Shown here piece by piece: positions 35,790 through 43,895 of a DNA stretch of 64,000 nucleotides (the first letter of the stretch is position 1; each line of letters starts with the position of its first letter). The translations under genes and the position numbers were made by a program. This DNA comes from Sphingomonas sp. Leaf9 (GTDB taxonomy: Bacteria > Pseudomonadota > Alphaproteobacteria > Sphingomonadales > Sphingomonadaceae), in assembly GCF_001421355.1 (NCBI RefSeq), contig NZ_LMKC01000001.1, forward strand, positions 496,001 through 560,000. Reading direction: 5' to 3'. Below the pieces are notes generated by a model, which was not told the DNA's origin, made no database searches, and saw nothing but the letters and a program-made list of their open reading frames with translations.

Positions 35790-36230
35790 ATGTCGAACCC
35801 TTCCCGTGTCGCCATGCTGGCGCAGCTTCGCAACGCCGTGGCGGGCGACATTGCCGCTGCCGACGCCGCAGCGAACGACCGCAACAACCCCGACGCCGTT
35901 TGGGCGCAAACCTCGCTGGACAACGCCTGCCAGAACGACGAGGCAATCACTCGCCTGATGCTGGGGCAGAAGCCGGCGTCCCTTGCGGACGCGCTCTCGC
36001 TCCTGATCGCGATCACCGAGGCAACAGACCTCCTCATGGACTTGGCCTGCGAAGCGCCAGCCGAAAGCAAGCTGCACGACCTCACAAAGCTGGTCGAGCG
36101 CGCCGCCGCCAACATCGCTCTGTTCTGTTTCACTCCCAGCCCGGCATTGACCTCGCAGGAACAGCGGGCGCTGCGGTCCATGTCGCGTCGGTTCGACCTT
36201 CAGCCCAACACGGCCGGCGGGGAGGCATGA
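35790..36230 (+). CDS. Hypothetical helical protein
   Basis: The 146-residue protein MSNPSRVAMLAQLRNAVAGD is predicted all-helical, with a LADALSLLIAITEATDLLMD segment. No family is recognised. ATG 35790 is chosen over an in-frame GTG six bases upstream. Confidence 0.5.
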   Translation: MSNPSRVAMLAQLRNAVAGDIAAADAAANDRNNPDAVWAQTSLDNACQNDEAITRLMLGQKPASLADALSLLIAITEATDLLMDLACEAPAESKLHDLTKLVERAAANIALFCFTPSPALTSQEQRALRSMSRRFDLQPNTAGGEA

Positions 36231-36232
36231 CA

Positions 36233-36490
36233 ATGGCGAGCATCACCGACACTGCCAGAGCGTTCCTTGCCATCGGCGGGCGCGTCTGGATCGGCCCCGA
36301 CAATGCGTTGGGCGCGATGCTGGACGTTGAGAGCGTCTATTCTCTCAGCCTGCCTGACGCCGAGAGCGAGCGGCGGCGCGGGATCGGGCGCGCGTTCCTG
36401 TCCGCCAAGGCAGCAGACCCGCGCGCGGTCGCGACGCTGGTCCGTGAGTACGGCCAGTCGCAAGGCCCGTTCATTGTGTGGGAGGCCTGA
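36233..36490 (+). CDS. Small hypothetical protein
   Basis: This 85-residue protein begins MASITDTARAFLAIGGRVWIG. The start at 36233 has GGGGAGG seven bases upstream, while an ATG at 36227 overlaps the previous stop. No family is recognised. Confidence 0.5.
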   Translation: MASITDTARAFLAIGGRVWIGPDNALGAMLDVESVYSLSLPDAESERRRGIGRAFLSAKAADPRAVATLVREYGQSQGPFIVWEA

Positions 36491-36493
36491 CCC

Positions 36494-36742
36494 ATGGCCT
36501 ACGCCACCCAACCTGCGCTTCGCAGCGCCACCACCTCGTTCGACCCACGCGCATGGCTATCGGCCTTCGTCGGGATCGGCGGCGGCTACGCTCTGGCGTC
36601 AGGCCGGAAGCTTTGGCTGGTTGTGCAGGACTGCCCGGCGGACGACCTGACGCCGGTTATGGCCCAAATCGTGGGCAAGCCCGATCGTGCCGAGGCGATC
36701 CGTTGCTTCATCGAAGCACAGCAGAACGGGGAGTCGCACTGA
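36494..36742 (+). CDS. Small hypothetical protein
   Basis: The 82-residue protein (RAWLSAFVGIGGGYALASGRK in the middle) is unrecognised. Its stop shares a base with the next ATG. Confidence 0.5.
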   Translation: MAYATQPALRSATTSFDPRAWLSAFVGIGGGYALASGRKLWLVVQDCPADDLTPVMAQIVGKPDRAEAIRCFIEAQQNGESH

Positions 36743-37269
36743 TGGCCGACATCATCAAGCGCGCCCTGTCCGTGATCGAACCTTGGTACAACTGGGGTTC
36801 GGTGACGGTTGAGCGGCTGGACGCGGTTAGCGAGGACCATGGCAACGAAGGCGACGTGTCGTTCTTCGACCTGCAATGGTTCGGCCTCCACCTGTCGTTC
36901 CAGATCGGGCGAACCCCCGCGAATGCGACGGCTGGGCAGATTGCCAACCGCGCCCGGTATCGCGCCGAGGCGGCGCAGCGGCAGTCAGAGCGGACACAGC
37001 GTCGAGCCGCATGGGAAGCCGCCCACACCGCCTACACCGAAGCTCGCGCCCACTTCGAGGCGTTGCCGATTAGCACGCCCGACGAGGACGCGGCTTGTGA
37101 CGTGTGGGTCGAAGCAATGGACCGCCTGATTGAGGACGTGCCGGCCCCCAATGGGAAGGCCCTCGCAATCAAGGTCGAGTTGGCCGCTTCCCGCGACATT
37201 CCCTTTCACCCTGAATGGACCGCCGCCATCGCAGCCGATGCGCGTCGCCTCCATGCGGAGGGCTTCTGA
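36742..37269 (+). CDS. Hypothetical protein
   Basis: This 175-residue protein has an aromatic N-terminal part (VIEPWYNWGSVTVERLDA), a long arginine- and glutamine-rich helix and an acidic middle. No domain is recognised. It is coupled to the preceding ORF. Confidence 0.5.
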   Translation: MADIIKRALSVIEPWYNWGSVTVERLDAVSEDHGNEGDVSFFDLQWFGLHLSFQIGRTPANATAGQIANRARYRAEAAQRQSERTQRRAAWEAAHTAYTEARAHFEALPISTPDEDAACDVWVEAMDRLIEDVPAPNGKALAIKVELAASRDIPFHPEWTAAIAADARRLHAEGF

Positions 37270-37270
37270 C

Positions 37271-37762
37271 ATGGCAACCGATCCCAAGACCAAGCTTATG
37301 ACCCTGTTCGCTGGACGCAATCTGCTGTCGCCCATGGAGCAGCACGAGGCCAAGCAGCCCCAGCCGATCGCGCTGGAAATGTTCGACAGCGTACCGGCAT
37401 GGGCGACCGTTTGCGCCGCCGACAATGATCACAACGCCCCATTGATTCAGTCAGGGGAAGTCGTCGTTGCCGAGCGCGGGCGTTGGGTTCCGGTCGACGG
37501 CGGGCTGTTCTTGATCGAGTACGTATCCGCCCCGGCCACGCAGTTCGATTACGAGAAACGGCATTGCCGGATCATCCAGACGCGAGAGACGGAACACGGC
37601 TGGTTCGCTGGCGGCATCCGCGCTGGACAGCGTGGGGCCTTCGTCGCGAGCGATGGACCCTACGCCGATCCCGTGAAGTTGGGCGAGAAGCTGATAGGCC
37701 GGGTCGTCGGCATCCTGCGCACCGCGTCGTTTATCGACCGCATGGCGACGGGGGAGCGGTGA
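37271..37762 (+). CDS. Possible S24/LexA-like fold protein without catalytic pair
   Basis: The 163-residue protein has an order resembling the S24 peptidase fold: APLIQSGEVVVAERGRWVP, then GGLFLIEY, and a closing LIGRVVGIL strand. The nucleophile serine and general-base lysine of LexA-type peptidases are not evident, so it may be an inactive relative or unrelated. It has no HTH. Confidence 0.4.
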   Translation: MATDPKTKLMTLFAGRNLLSPMEQHEAKQPQPIALEMFDSVPAWATVCAADNDHNAPLIQSGEVVVAERGRWVPVDGGLFLIEYVSAPATQFDYEKRHCRIIQTRETEHGWFAGGIRAGQRGAFVASDGPYADPVKLGEKLIGRVVGILRTASFIDRMATGER

Positions 37763-37763
37763 C

Positions 37764-38111
37764 ATGGCCGCTGCAAAAGCCCCTCTGTTCGATCCCAGCC
37801 GAACGCCTCCCGACAGCCTGAATGCTACGAAACTGGATCATCCGGCTCGCTCTATCCCTGTTCAGGAGGCGCGCGAGCTGTTGGGGATCGCATGGGCAGC
37901 CTATGACCGCGCCCGCGCCGAAGAACGGGACGGCTTAACGCTGCGCGACCCGGCTTGCGTCGAGCGCTGCACCCGTTGCGGGCTGGAATGCGCGGTAATT
38001 CTATCTGGTTTGCGGATGGCGCACCGGGATTATCGTGACGCATTGGCGGCGGCTGGCCCGGTCCTTTCGTTCGGCGGCACGGTGTATTCCGCCATGGCAG
38101 GTCGGGCGTGA
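37764..38111 (+). CDS. Hypothetical protein with two cysteine pairs
   Basis: The 115-residue protein contains ACVERCTRCGLECAV, where C-x3-C-x2-C-x3-C could bind a metal. No family is recognised. Its end overlaps the GTG start of the next ORF by four bases. Confidence 0.5.
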   Translation: MAAAKAPLFDPSRTPPDSLNATKLDHPARSIPVQEARELLGIAWAAYDRARAEERDGLTLRDPACVERCTRCGLECAVILSGLRMAHRDYRDALAAAGPVLSFGGTVYSAMAGRA

Positions 38112-38290
38112 CCTACCTTCCACCCACATTGCTTGCAGAGTTCCGCCGCCGCGCCCGCATCGGCCAATCGTCGCGTTACATCGCTTACGCCATGAGCGTG
38201 AGTTACGACGATGTTCGCCGCTGCATACGGCCCCTCACAGCCCGAGGCAGGCTTTATGCCCGCCATACTAGGGTAGGGAGTGGCAAATGA
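38108..38290 (+). CDS. Small predicted DNA-binding protein
   Basis: The 60-residue basic protein (RRRARIGQSSRYIAYAMSVSYDDVRRCIR) has helix-turn-helix-like spacing. It overlaps both neighbours by four bases. The assignment is tentative. Confidence 0.45.
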   Translation: MTYLPPTLLAEFRRRARIGQSSRYIAYAMSVSYDDVRRCIRPLTARGRLYARHTRVGSGK

Positions 38291-38493
38291 CCGCCCTGCT
38301 GATCTATCCCGGCCGCGCCGCCGTACTGCCGATAGAAGCCGTCCTGTCGGCGATACCTCAACTCCCCCGCCCTGCCCTCAACCGGCTGGTGGCACGCATG
38401 ATCGACCGCCTCGACGACATGGATGGCGACCCGGACCTCGAACCGGACGCCGACGGTGAAGATACCCACGATCAGGAGAAGACCGACGACTAG
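38287..38493 (+). CDS. Small acidic protein
   Basis: The 68-residue protein has a helical N-terminal half (VLSAIPQLPRPALNRLVARMI) and a strongly acidic tail ending in DQEKTDD. Acidic tails like this can mimic DNA or bind a partner. No family is recognised. Confidence 0.45.
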   Translation: MTALLIYPGRAAVLPIEAVLSAIPQLPRPALNRLVARMIDRLDDMDGDPDLEPDADGEDTHDQEKTDD

Positions 38494-38506
38494 CCTCGCG
38501 GGCCAT

Positions 38507-39064
38507 ATGGCCCCAGTTCCCCGCCAGCCCTTCCCGCTGATCGATAACCGGTCAGCGGGTGTCGGCCGTACCCACCACTTCCGCGAAAGCTTGGCGTTGT
38601 CCGAGCGCTTCGGCGACGAATGGTGGTTGCCGATCTACCGGCGCGCGTTCCCGTCGCTCCGGTCTGCGGTGGCGGTCAGGAACGACGGCTGGGCGCAGCG
38701 TGGTGGCATCGATCGACTGCTGACGCTGGCGTGCGGTCGGACCTATACCGTCGACGAAAAGATCCGCACCGAAGACTGGCCGGACGTCCTGCTGGAACGC
38801 TGGTCGGATGAAGCGGCACGGTCGCCAGGGTGGGTGCAGAAGCCGTTGGCGGCGGACTTCATCGCCTATGCCCACGCGCCAGCCGCTACCTGCGTCCTGC
38901 TTCCGGTCCCCTCGCTACAGCGCGCTTGGCGGCAACATGGCCGGCAGTGGATTGGCCTGTACGGCCAGCGTCGCGCCCGCAATGCCGGCTACACATCGGT
39001 CAGCGTGCCGGTGCCTCGTGGGGTGTTGATGCAGGCTATCGTCGAAGCGATGTTTGTCAGTTGA
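38507..39064 (+). CDS. PD-(D/E)XK-like nuclease
   Basis: The 185-residue protein has QRGGIDRLLTL (D69), then TVDEKIRTEDWPDVLLER (D83-x-K85), then a helical segment, the order of a PD-(D/E)XK active site as in phage-borne endonucleases of unknown role. It ends the train of small ORFs. Substrate and partner are unknown; Holliday junction, restriction-like or repair roles are all possible. Confidence 0.65.
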   Translation: MAPVPRQPFPLIDNRSAGVGRTHHFRESLALSERFGDEWWLPIYRRAFPSLRSAVAVRNDGWAQRGGIDRLLTLACGRTYTVDEKIRTEDWPDVLLERWSDEAARSPGWVQKPLAADFIAYAHAPAATCVLLPVPSLQRAWRQHGRQWIGLYGQRRARNAGYTSVSVPVPRGVLMQAIVEAMFVS

Positions 39065-39077
39065 GAAGCATACTGAG

Positions 39078-40019
39078 TTAATGGTACGCAGCAACCCGTT
39101 CTGCGTTTTGGACATGCTTCGCGATTGCGGCCACCGACGTACGCGGCTGCACCTTCACATCGAACTTTGACCCCTGCGCCCAAAGGTCATCCATCATATC
39201 AGTTAAAAGCGTATGATGCCGTTCGTCATACTCTGGGTCAGATTCGTCCCGGTGATAAACGATCATCTCGTGAACGCGCTGATGATCAATACGTGTTGCC
39301 TCGTCCTCTTGGTGCTGTGCCAGATCCAACATCAGCCGCTTGATATGGTCAATCATCGGCCTCGGGCGGGTGGGCTTTAATGTCGCGAAATTTGCGACCA
39401 CCTTTTGCCCCGCAAAGCCTATGAACACCTTTTGAGGTGCTGGTCGCCTTTGACGACTACGATTGCGAATGTCCGAACTGAAGAAGCTAGCAATATCAGG
39501 ATCTGCTTGTTCTACCTGCCGGTAGACAAGTAGCGGAAGCCGATCATTGTCGGCCTGCGCCTCAATCGCATCGGCCGCAGACGCGACGTCCTCCTCACTT
39601 GCCGTCGCGACCGGCTTCTGTGCGAGGTGAAGCGAGGACGTCGCCTCCAACCATAGATCGGCCAGCCGTTGCATAGAAGGAGCTTCACCGCTCCTGACGG
39701 GACCGAGTGAGATGCCTGAGAAGGGGAAGCGCGCCTCGCTGAGCGCGTCCTGCCCTTTTGTCACAAGCGCCGCACGCAACGCTGCAACAGCCGCTTCCTG
39801 TGCCATCAGCGCCGTTGCCGCAGCAGGCCCGAACAGACAGTTGAGGCGCTTACCAGCGTTCGCCGTAGCGATGTGAAATTCCATTCCCGATACCGCTACT
39901 ACCGCAAGTACCAGACGCTCGACACTATCAGGATTCGGCGTAAAAATGACGGGGGCCCACACTCCCCGACGCAGGGCGCGCTTGCTGGGAAAGTCGGTCA
40001 GCGAGAACATGTCGGTCAT
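39078..40019 (-). CDS. Unknown partner of the HipA-like kinase
   Basis: The 313-residue protein is translated after the HipA-like kinase with a 4-base ATGA overlap. The N-terminal half (VWAPVIFTPNPDSVERLVLAVVAV) resembles the role and layout of DUF3037-type partners, which often pair with HipA-like kinases. The C-terminal half is helical and charged (IDHIKRLMLDLAQHQEDEAT). No catalytic motif is evident. It may be an antitoxin, a substrate or a sensor for the kinase. Confidence 0.6.
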   Translation of the reverse strand: MTDMFSLTDFPSKRALRRGVWAPVIFTPNPDSVERLVLAVVAVSGMEFHIATANAGKRLNCLFGPAAATALMAQEAAVAALRAALVTKGQDALSEARFPFSGISLGPVRSGEAPSMQRLADLWLEATSSLHLAQKPVATASEEDVASAADAIEAQADNDRLPLLVYRQVEQADPDIASFFSSDIRNRSRQRRPAPQKVFIGFAGQKVVANFATLKPTRPRPMIDHIKRLMLDLAQHQEDEATRIDHQRVHEMIVYHRDESDPEYDERHHTLLTDMMDDLWAQGSKFDVKVQPRTSVAAIAKHVQNAERVAAYH

Positions 40020-40873
40020 ATTAGCAGCCCAAGGGCGTCTGTCGACTGCTTGGGGACATAGGGTACCCGCTCACGAAGAAACGAAATGAGGGCCGGCAGG
40101 TCGTTTCCGAGGAGACGATCAACGCTATTTGCCCGCACGATGCCGCCTAGCGTCGGCTGACTTATTGTAGCCGGAGCCCCAGCGGCTTGGACCACTAATT
40201 CCGATTTTCGCGCTTGGGTCAAATACGGGGTCACCCAATCCGCCAGCCTATTCGTGTAAGAGACTTCCGGCCTTAGATCGGACGGTGTCCACCCAGGCCC
40301 TGTGAAACTGTATCCGTGGTCAATCAACCATACTTCATCAGCGCTTCCGAAGAGGAAGTTGCCTCGGTGCCGGTCGATATTCGCAATCCATGTATCGAAG
40401 CCGTAGAGCGTCCCTAGCCCGTCCCATTTAGTCACTCGCGACATAATTTCGGGAAGAAGGCTATCGGATGCGTCTCGTATCATTTGCAAAACCGGACCAG
40501 CCGGCATCGCCGTCGATGCGAACACAATGTGATCTTCAGTGTCCTGCAAACGGATGTTCGTTGCGGGAAGATCGGCTTTCGCCGCCCGTGCGACTATCGG
40601 CGTAGGTATCGGTAGCCCGAGACGAAGCCCGATGGCGGCAGCCAGAACCTCATTGGCCAGTTCCCGAAGAGGTATGTCCTTAATGAAGGCGCGCGCGATC
40701 GAACCGTCGTTCAGCAGCACCTGACCACGCCACGTCGGGTTCACATTCTCGTTGAACTTGAACGGCTCAGCACCCTCAAGGACGACGCCATACTGCACAG
40801 CGGCAGCGGGAAGCGCATCTTGCGGGGCCGAATTATCGGCCGACTCGGTTGGCGCTTCATCGTTGTCGTCCAT
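40016..40873 (-). CDS. HipA-like kinase, element cargo
   Basis: The 285-residue protein matches the HipA-like kinase fold: a nucleotide-binding N-lobe (GQVLLNDGSIARAFIKDI, LANEVLAAAIGLRLGLPIP), then the catalytic segment FDTWIANIDRHRGNFLF with the D-R-H-x2-N loop, and WLIDHGYSF with the metal-binding aspartate. Such kinases act as growth-arresting toxins or in defence. The frame stays open to 41041, next to attR, but the extra residues are less convincing, so ATG 40873 is used with some doubt. It is probably cargo of the element. Confidence 0.7.
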   Translation of the reverse strand: MDDNDEAPTESADNSAPQDALPAAAVQYGVVLEGAEPFKFNENVNPTWRGQVLLNDGSIARAFIKDIPLRELANEVLAAAIGLRLGLPIPTPIVARAAKADLPATNIRLQDTEDHIVFASTAMPAGPVLQMIRDASDSLLPEIMSRVTKWDGLGTLYGFDTWIANIDRHRGNFLFGSADEVWLIDHGYSFTGPGWTPSDLRPEVSYTNRLADWVTPYLTQARKSELVVQAAGAPATISQPTLGGIVRANSVDRLLGNDLPALISFLRERVPYVPKQSTDALGLLI

Positions 40874-41056
40874 TGGGGGCAATGGTAGGCGGCGCATCTG
40901 CTTGGCGGCAAGCCCCGCGCCATTCTTCGGCAGCTTGTAGAGTTCCAAAAACCAAATGGTGCTTACCCGGTGATTGCCAGCCTCGACAATCCCCCTCCCC
41001 ATCGGAGGAAAAACCCAGCATTTCCGAGCCTCACAGCCCAAACGATACCTAAAATG

Positions 41057-41083
41057 TGGTATTTCCGCTACGTGCGGGTCTGA
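41057..41083 (+). other. attR: displaced native 3' end of trmB
   Basis: The 27 bases read WYFRYVRV-stop in trmB frame with host-like codons. They match the active trmB tail at 22 of 27 positions. The codons just before (AAA ATG) do not belong to trmB, so this is an orphan fragment marking the right junction, only a few bases from the pncB stop. Confidence 0.85.
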
Positions 41084-41086
41084 GCA

Positions 41087-42391
41087 TCACACCGCGACCG
41101 GGCTGGCGACCCGGCCGCCTTCGCCGAAGATGCGCAGGTACCGGGCGACATCCTCCGGCTGGCCGGTCGCCTTGGCCGGATTGTCGGACAGCTTGACCGC
41201 CGGGCGCCCATTGGCGCTGATGACCTTGCACACCAGCGAGATCGGCTCCAGCCCCTCGCCGCCCAGCGGGTCACAGCCGCGGAAATCATTGGTCAGGTTG
41301 GTGCCCCAGCCAAAGCTCATCCGTACCCGCCCATGGAAATGGCGATAGGTCGCCATGATGCTGTCGACGTCCATCCCGTCGGAAAAGATCAGCAGCTTGG
41401 TACGCGGGTCAACACCCTGTTCCTGCCACCAGCGCAGGATTTGCTCGCCCCCCTCGATCGGCGGCATGCTGTCAGGGCGAAAGCCGGTCCAGTCGGCCAG
41501 CCAGTGCGGCGCATTGCGCAGGAAGGCGGTGGTGCCGAACGCATCGGGCAACGCGATCAGCAGGTTGCCGCCATAATGCCGCCGCCACTCCTCCAGCACG
41601 CGGTACGGCGCAGCGGCGATGCCGGCATCGTCCTCGGCCAACGCCGCCTCGACCATCGGCAGTTCGTGCGCGTTGGTGCCGATCGCCTCGACGCCCGCCT
41701 GCATCGCCAGCAGGACGTTGGAGGTGCCGACGAACCGGTCGCCCAGCCCCTCCTGCAGCGCCTCGACGCACCAGCGCTGCCACAGGAAGCCGTGCCGCCG
41801 GCGGGTGCCGAAGTCTGACAGGACCAGATCGGGCAGGTCGCGCAACCGCTCCACCTTGTCCCACAGCCGCGCCTTGGCCCGCGCATAGGTCACGTCCAGC
41901 GCAAAGCGGCCATGCTCGCGCAGGGCCGTCCGCGCGCGCAGTTCGTTGACGATGGTGAGCGCCGGGATTTCCCACAGCGACGTCTCTGCCCATGGCCCGT
42001 CGAAATGCAGCTCATACTGCCCGTCGCGAACCGACAGCTCATAGGGGGGCAGCCGAAACCGGCCGAGCCAGTCGATGAAGCCCGGGGCGAACATGCGCTG
42101 CACCCCGTAGAAGCTGTTACCCGCCAGCCAGATGAGCTCCTGCTTGGAAAAGCCGACGGTGCGGGCATGGTCCAACTGGGCGCGCAACTCGCCCTCGTCG
42201 ATCACCTCGGCCAGCCGCACCGACTTGCTGCGGTTGATGACGGCGAAGGTCGCATGAACGTCGGGGTGCACCTCCCGGATCATCTGCACCATCAGCAGCT
42301 TGTAGAAATCGGTGTCGAGCAGGCTGCGCACCACCGGGTCGAGCCGCCAGCCATGGTTCCACACGCGGGTCGCAATATCGGTCATCACCAT
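41087..42391 (-). CDS. pncB: Nicotinate phosphoribosyltransferase
   Basis: PncB converts nicotinate, PRPP and ATP to nicotinate mononucleotide in NAD salvage. The 434-residue protein has [15 protein letters not shown] at the N-terminus, [13 protein letters not shown] near the catalytic site, [22 protein letters not shown], and the phosphate-binding SDGMDVDSI and [11 protein letters not shown] motifs. A GGAAAGG ribosome-binding site precedes the start. It is divergent from the nicotinamidase gene with a shared palindromic operator. Confidence 0.96.
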   Translation of the reverse strand: MVMTDIATRVWNHGWRLDPVVRSLLDTDFYKLLMVQMIREVHPDVHATFAVINRSKSVRLAEVIDEGELRAQLDHARTVGFSKQELIWLAGNSFYGVQRMFAPGFIDWLGRFRLPPYELSVRDGQYELHFDGPWAETSLWEIPALTIVNELRARTALREHGRFALDVTYARAKARLWDKVERLRDLPDLVLSDFGTRRRHGFLWQRWCVEALQEGLGDRFVGTSNVLLAMQAGVEAIGTNAHELPMVEAALAEDDAGIAAAPYRVLEEWRRHYGGNLLIALPDAFGTTAFLRNAPHWLADWTGFRPDSMPPIEGGEQILRWWQEQGVDPRTKLLIFSDGMDVDSIMATYRHFHGRVRMSFGWGTNLTNDFRGCDPLGGEGLEPISLVCKVISANGRPAVKLSDNPAKATGQPEDVARYLRIFGEGGRVASPVAV

Positions 42392-42511
42392 CGGTCAGCC
42401 TTTCCAAAGCCGGACGGGACGTGCAGCGAAGCACAGCCACCGCCCCGGCGCATCTTCCCCCGTACCGCGCAATCCGCCCGGTTCCAGCAGGTTCGAGGGA
42501 AACCGCCTTTC

Positions 42512-42554
42512 ATCCGCTTTACATATATTCGATAAGAATATATGTAAAGCGGAT
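42512..42554. promoter_or_regulatory. Perfect 43-bp palindrome between pncB and pncA
   Basis: Two perfect 19-bp arms (42512-42530 and 42536-42554), around TTTACATATATTC and its complement, flank a 5-base spacer GATAA. The palindrome contains TTTACA-N17-TATGTA in both directions, so it is also a possible symmetrical promoter pair. It is likely the operator of an NAD-salvage regulator such as an NrtR-type protein. No regulator gene is in the window. Confidence 0.7.
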
Positions 42555-42568
42555 CAAGGAGAACCATC

Positions 42569-43153
42569 ATGCGTGACCTGATCGTCGTCGTAGATACCCA
42601 GGCCGATTTCATGCTGCCGGACGGCGCGCTGCCGGTGCCCGGCGCGGATGCGATCGTCGGCCCGCTGGCCGAGTGGCTGGCACGGCGCACCGCGGCCGAC
42701 ACGGCGGCGATGGTGTTCACCTTCGACACCCATTTCGCCGACACCTATCCCGCCAGCGCCGAAGCGGCACTGTTCCCGATCCACTGCGTCAGGGGAACGC
42801 CGGGCTGGCGCAACCTGCTCGATCCGCTGTCGATCGCGCCCGGCATCCCCTGCCGGACGCTGGAGAAGGGCGTTTTCGACATGTGGGCCGAAGACGGGCT
42901 GCTGGTCGTCGACCCGCACGGTGCGCAGCCGCCGATGGCACGCGACGCCTTCTTCCTCGATTTGCGGCGGCAAGGGATCGACCGGGCGATCGTGGTCGGC
43001 GTCGCCGCCGATTATTGCGTGCGCTGGGCGATCGACGGACTCGTCGCGCGCGGATTTTCGGTGGTCGTGCCCGCCGATCTGACTCGTGGGATCGATCGTC
43101 CGATCGAACAGGTCCTTCGCGAGGATTTTGCAGACCGTCCCGTTTCGACCTGA
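42569..43153 (+). CDS. pncA: Nicotinamidase
   Basis: The 194-residue cysteine hydrolase deamidates nicotinamide to nicotinate, the substrate of PncB. The catalytic triad is visible as D9 (VVDTQADF), K100 (TLEKGVFD) and C150 (AADYCVRWA). Metal ligands include D53 and H55 (FDTHFAD) and H72. An AAGGAG ribosome-binding site lies before the ATG. It shares its upstream region with pncB. Confidence 0.93.
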   Translation: MRDLIVVVDTQADFMLPDGALPVPGADAIVGPLAEWLARRTAADTAAMVFTFDTHFADTYPASAEAALFPIHCVRGTPGWRNLLDPLSIAPGIPCRTLEKGVFDMWAEDGLLVVDPHGAQPPMARDAFFLDLRRQGIDRAIVVGVAADYCVRWAIDGLVARGFSVVVPADLTRGIDRPIEQVLREDFADRPVST

Positions 43154-43259
43154 TCCCCCGCGAACGCTCTGGTTGGGCGAATTCGTTGTTAGTGTGTCGC
43201 GCGAATTATTGTGATAGACGCCTTGTGATAAGGGCCGACGCCCCAACAAGGGATTGTTA

Positions 43260-43889
<630 letters not shown>

Positions 43890-43895
43890 CCGCGA

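Larger units (their letters stand above)
18963..41083. mobile_element. ~22-kb trmB-integrated element (phage satellite or integrative mobilizable element)
   Basis: The element is bounded by the duplicated trmB tail, with a tyrosine integrase at the left end. Its modules in order are integrase, AlpA-like regulator, Prim-Pol/SF3 replication operon with an origin-like repeat, HGGxSTG phage protein, HEPN-like and SRAP genes, phage ejection-type proteins with an M15 peptidase, MobV-type relaxase, XRE regulator with many small ORFs and a nuclease, and a kinase pair. No terminase, portal, capsid or type IV secretion gene was found. Genes overlap tightly and look intact, so it may move with the help of another phage or conjugative element. 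That is inference. Confidence 0.82.
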
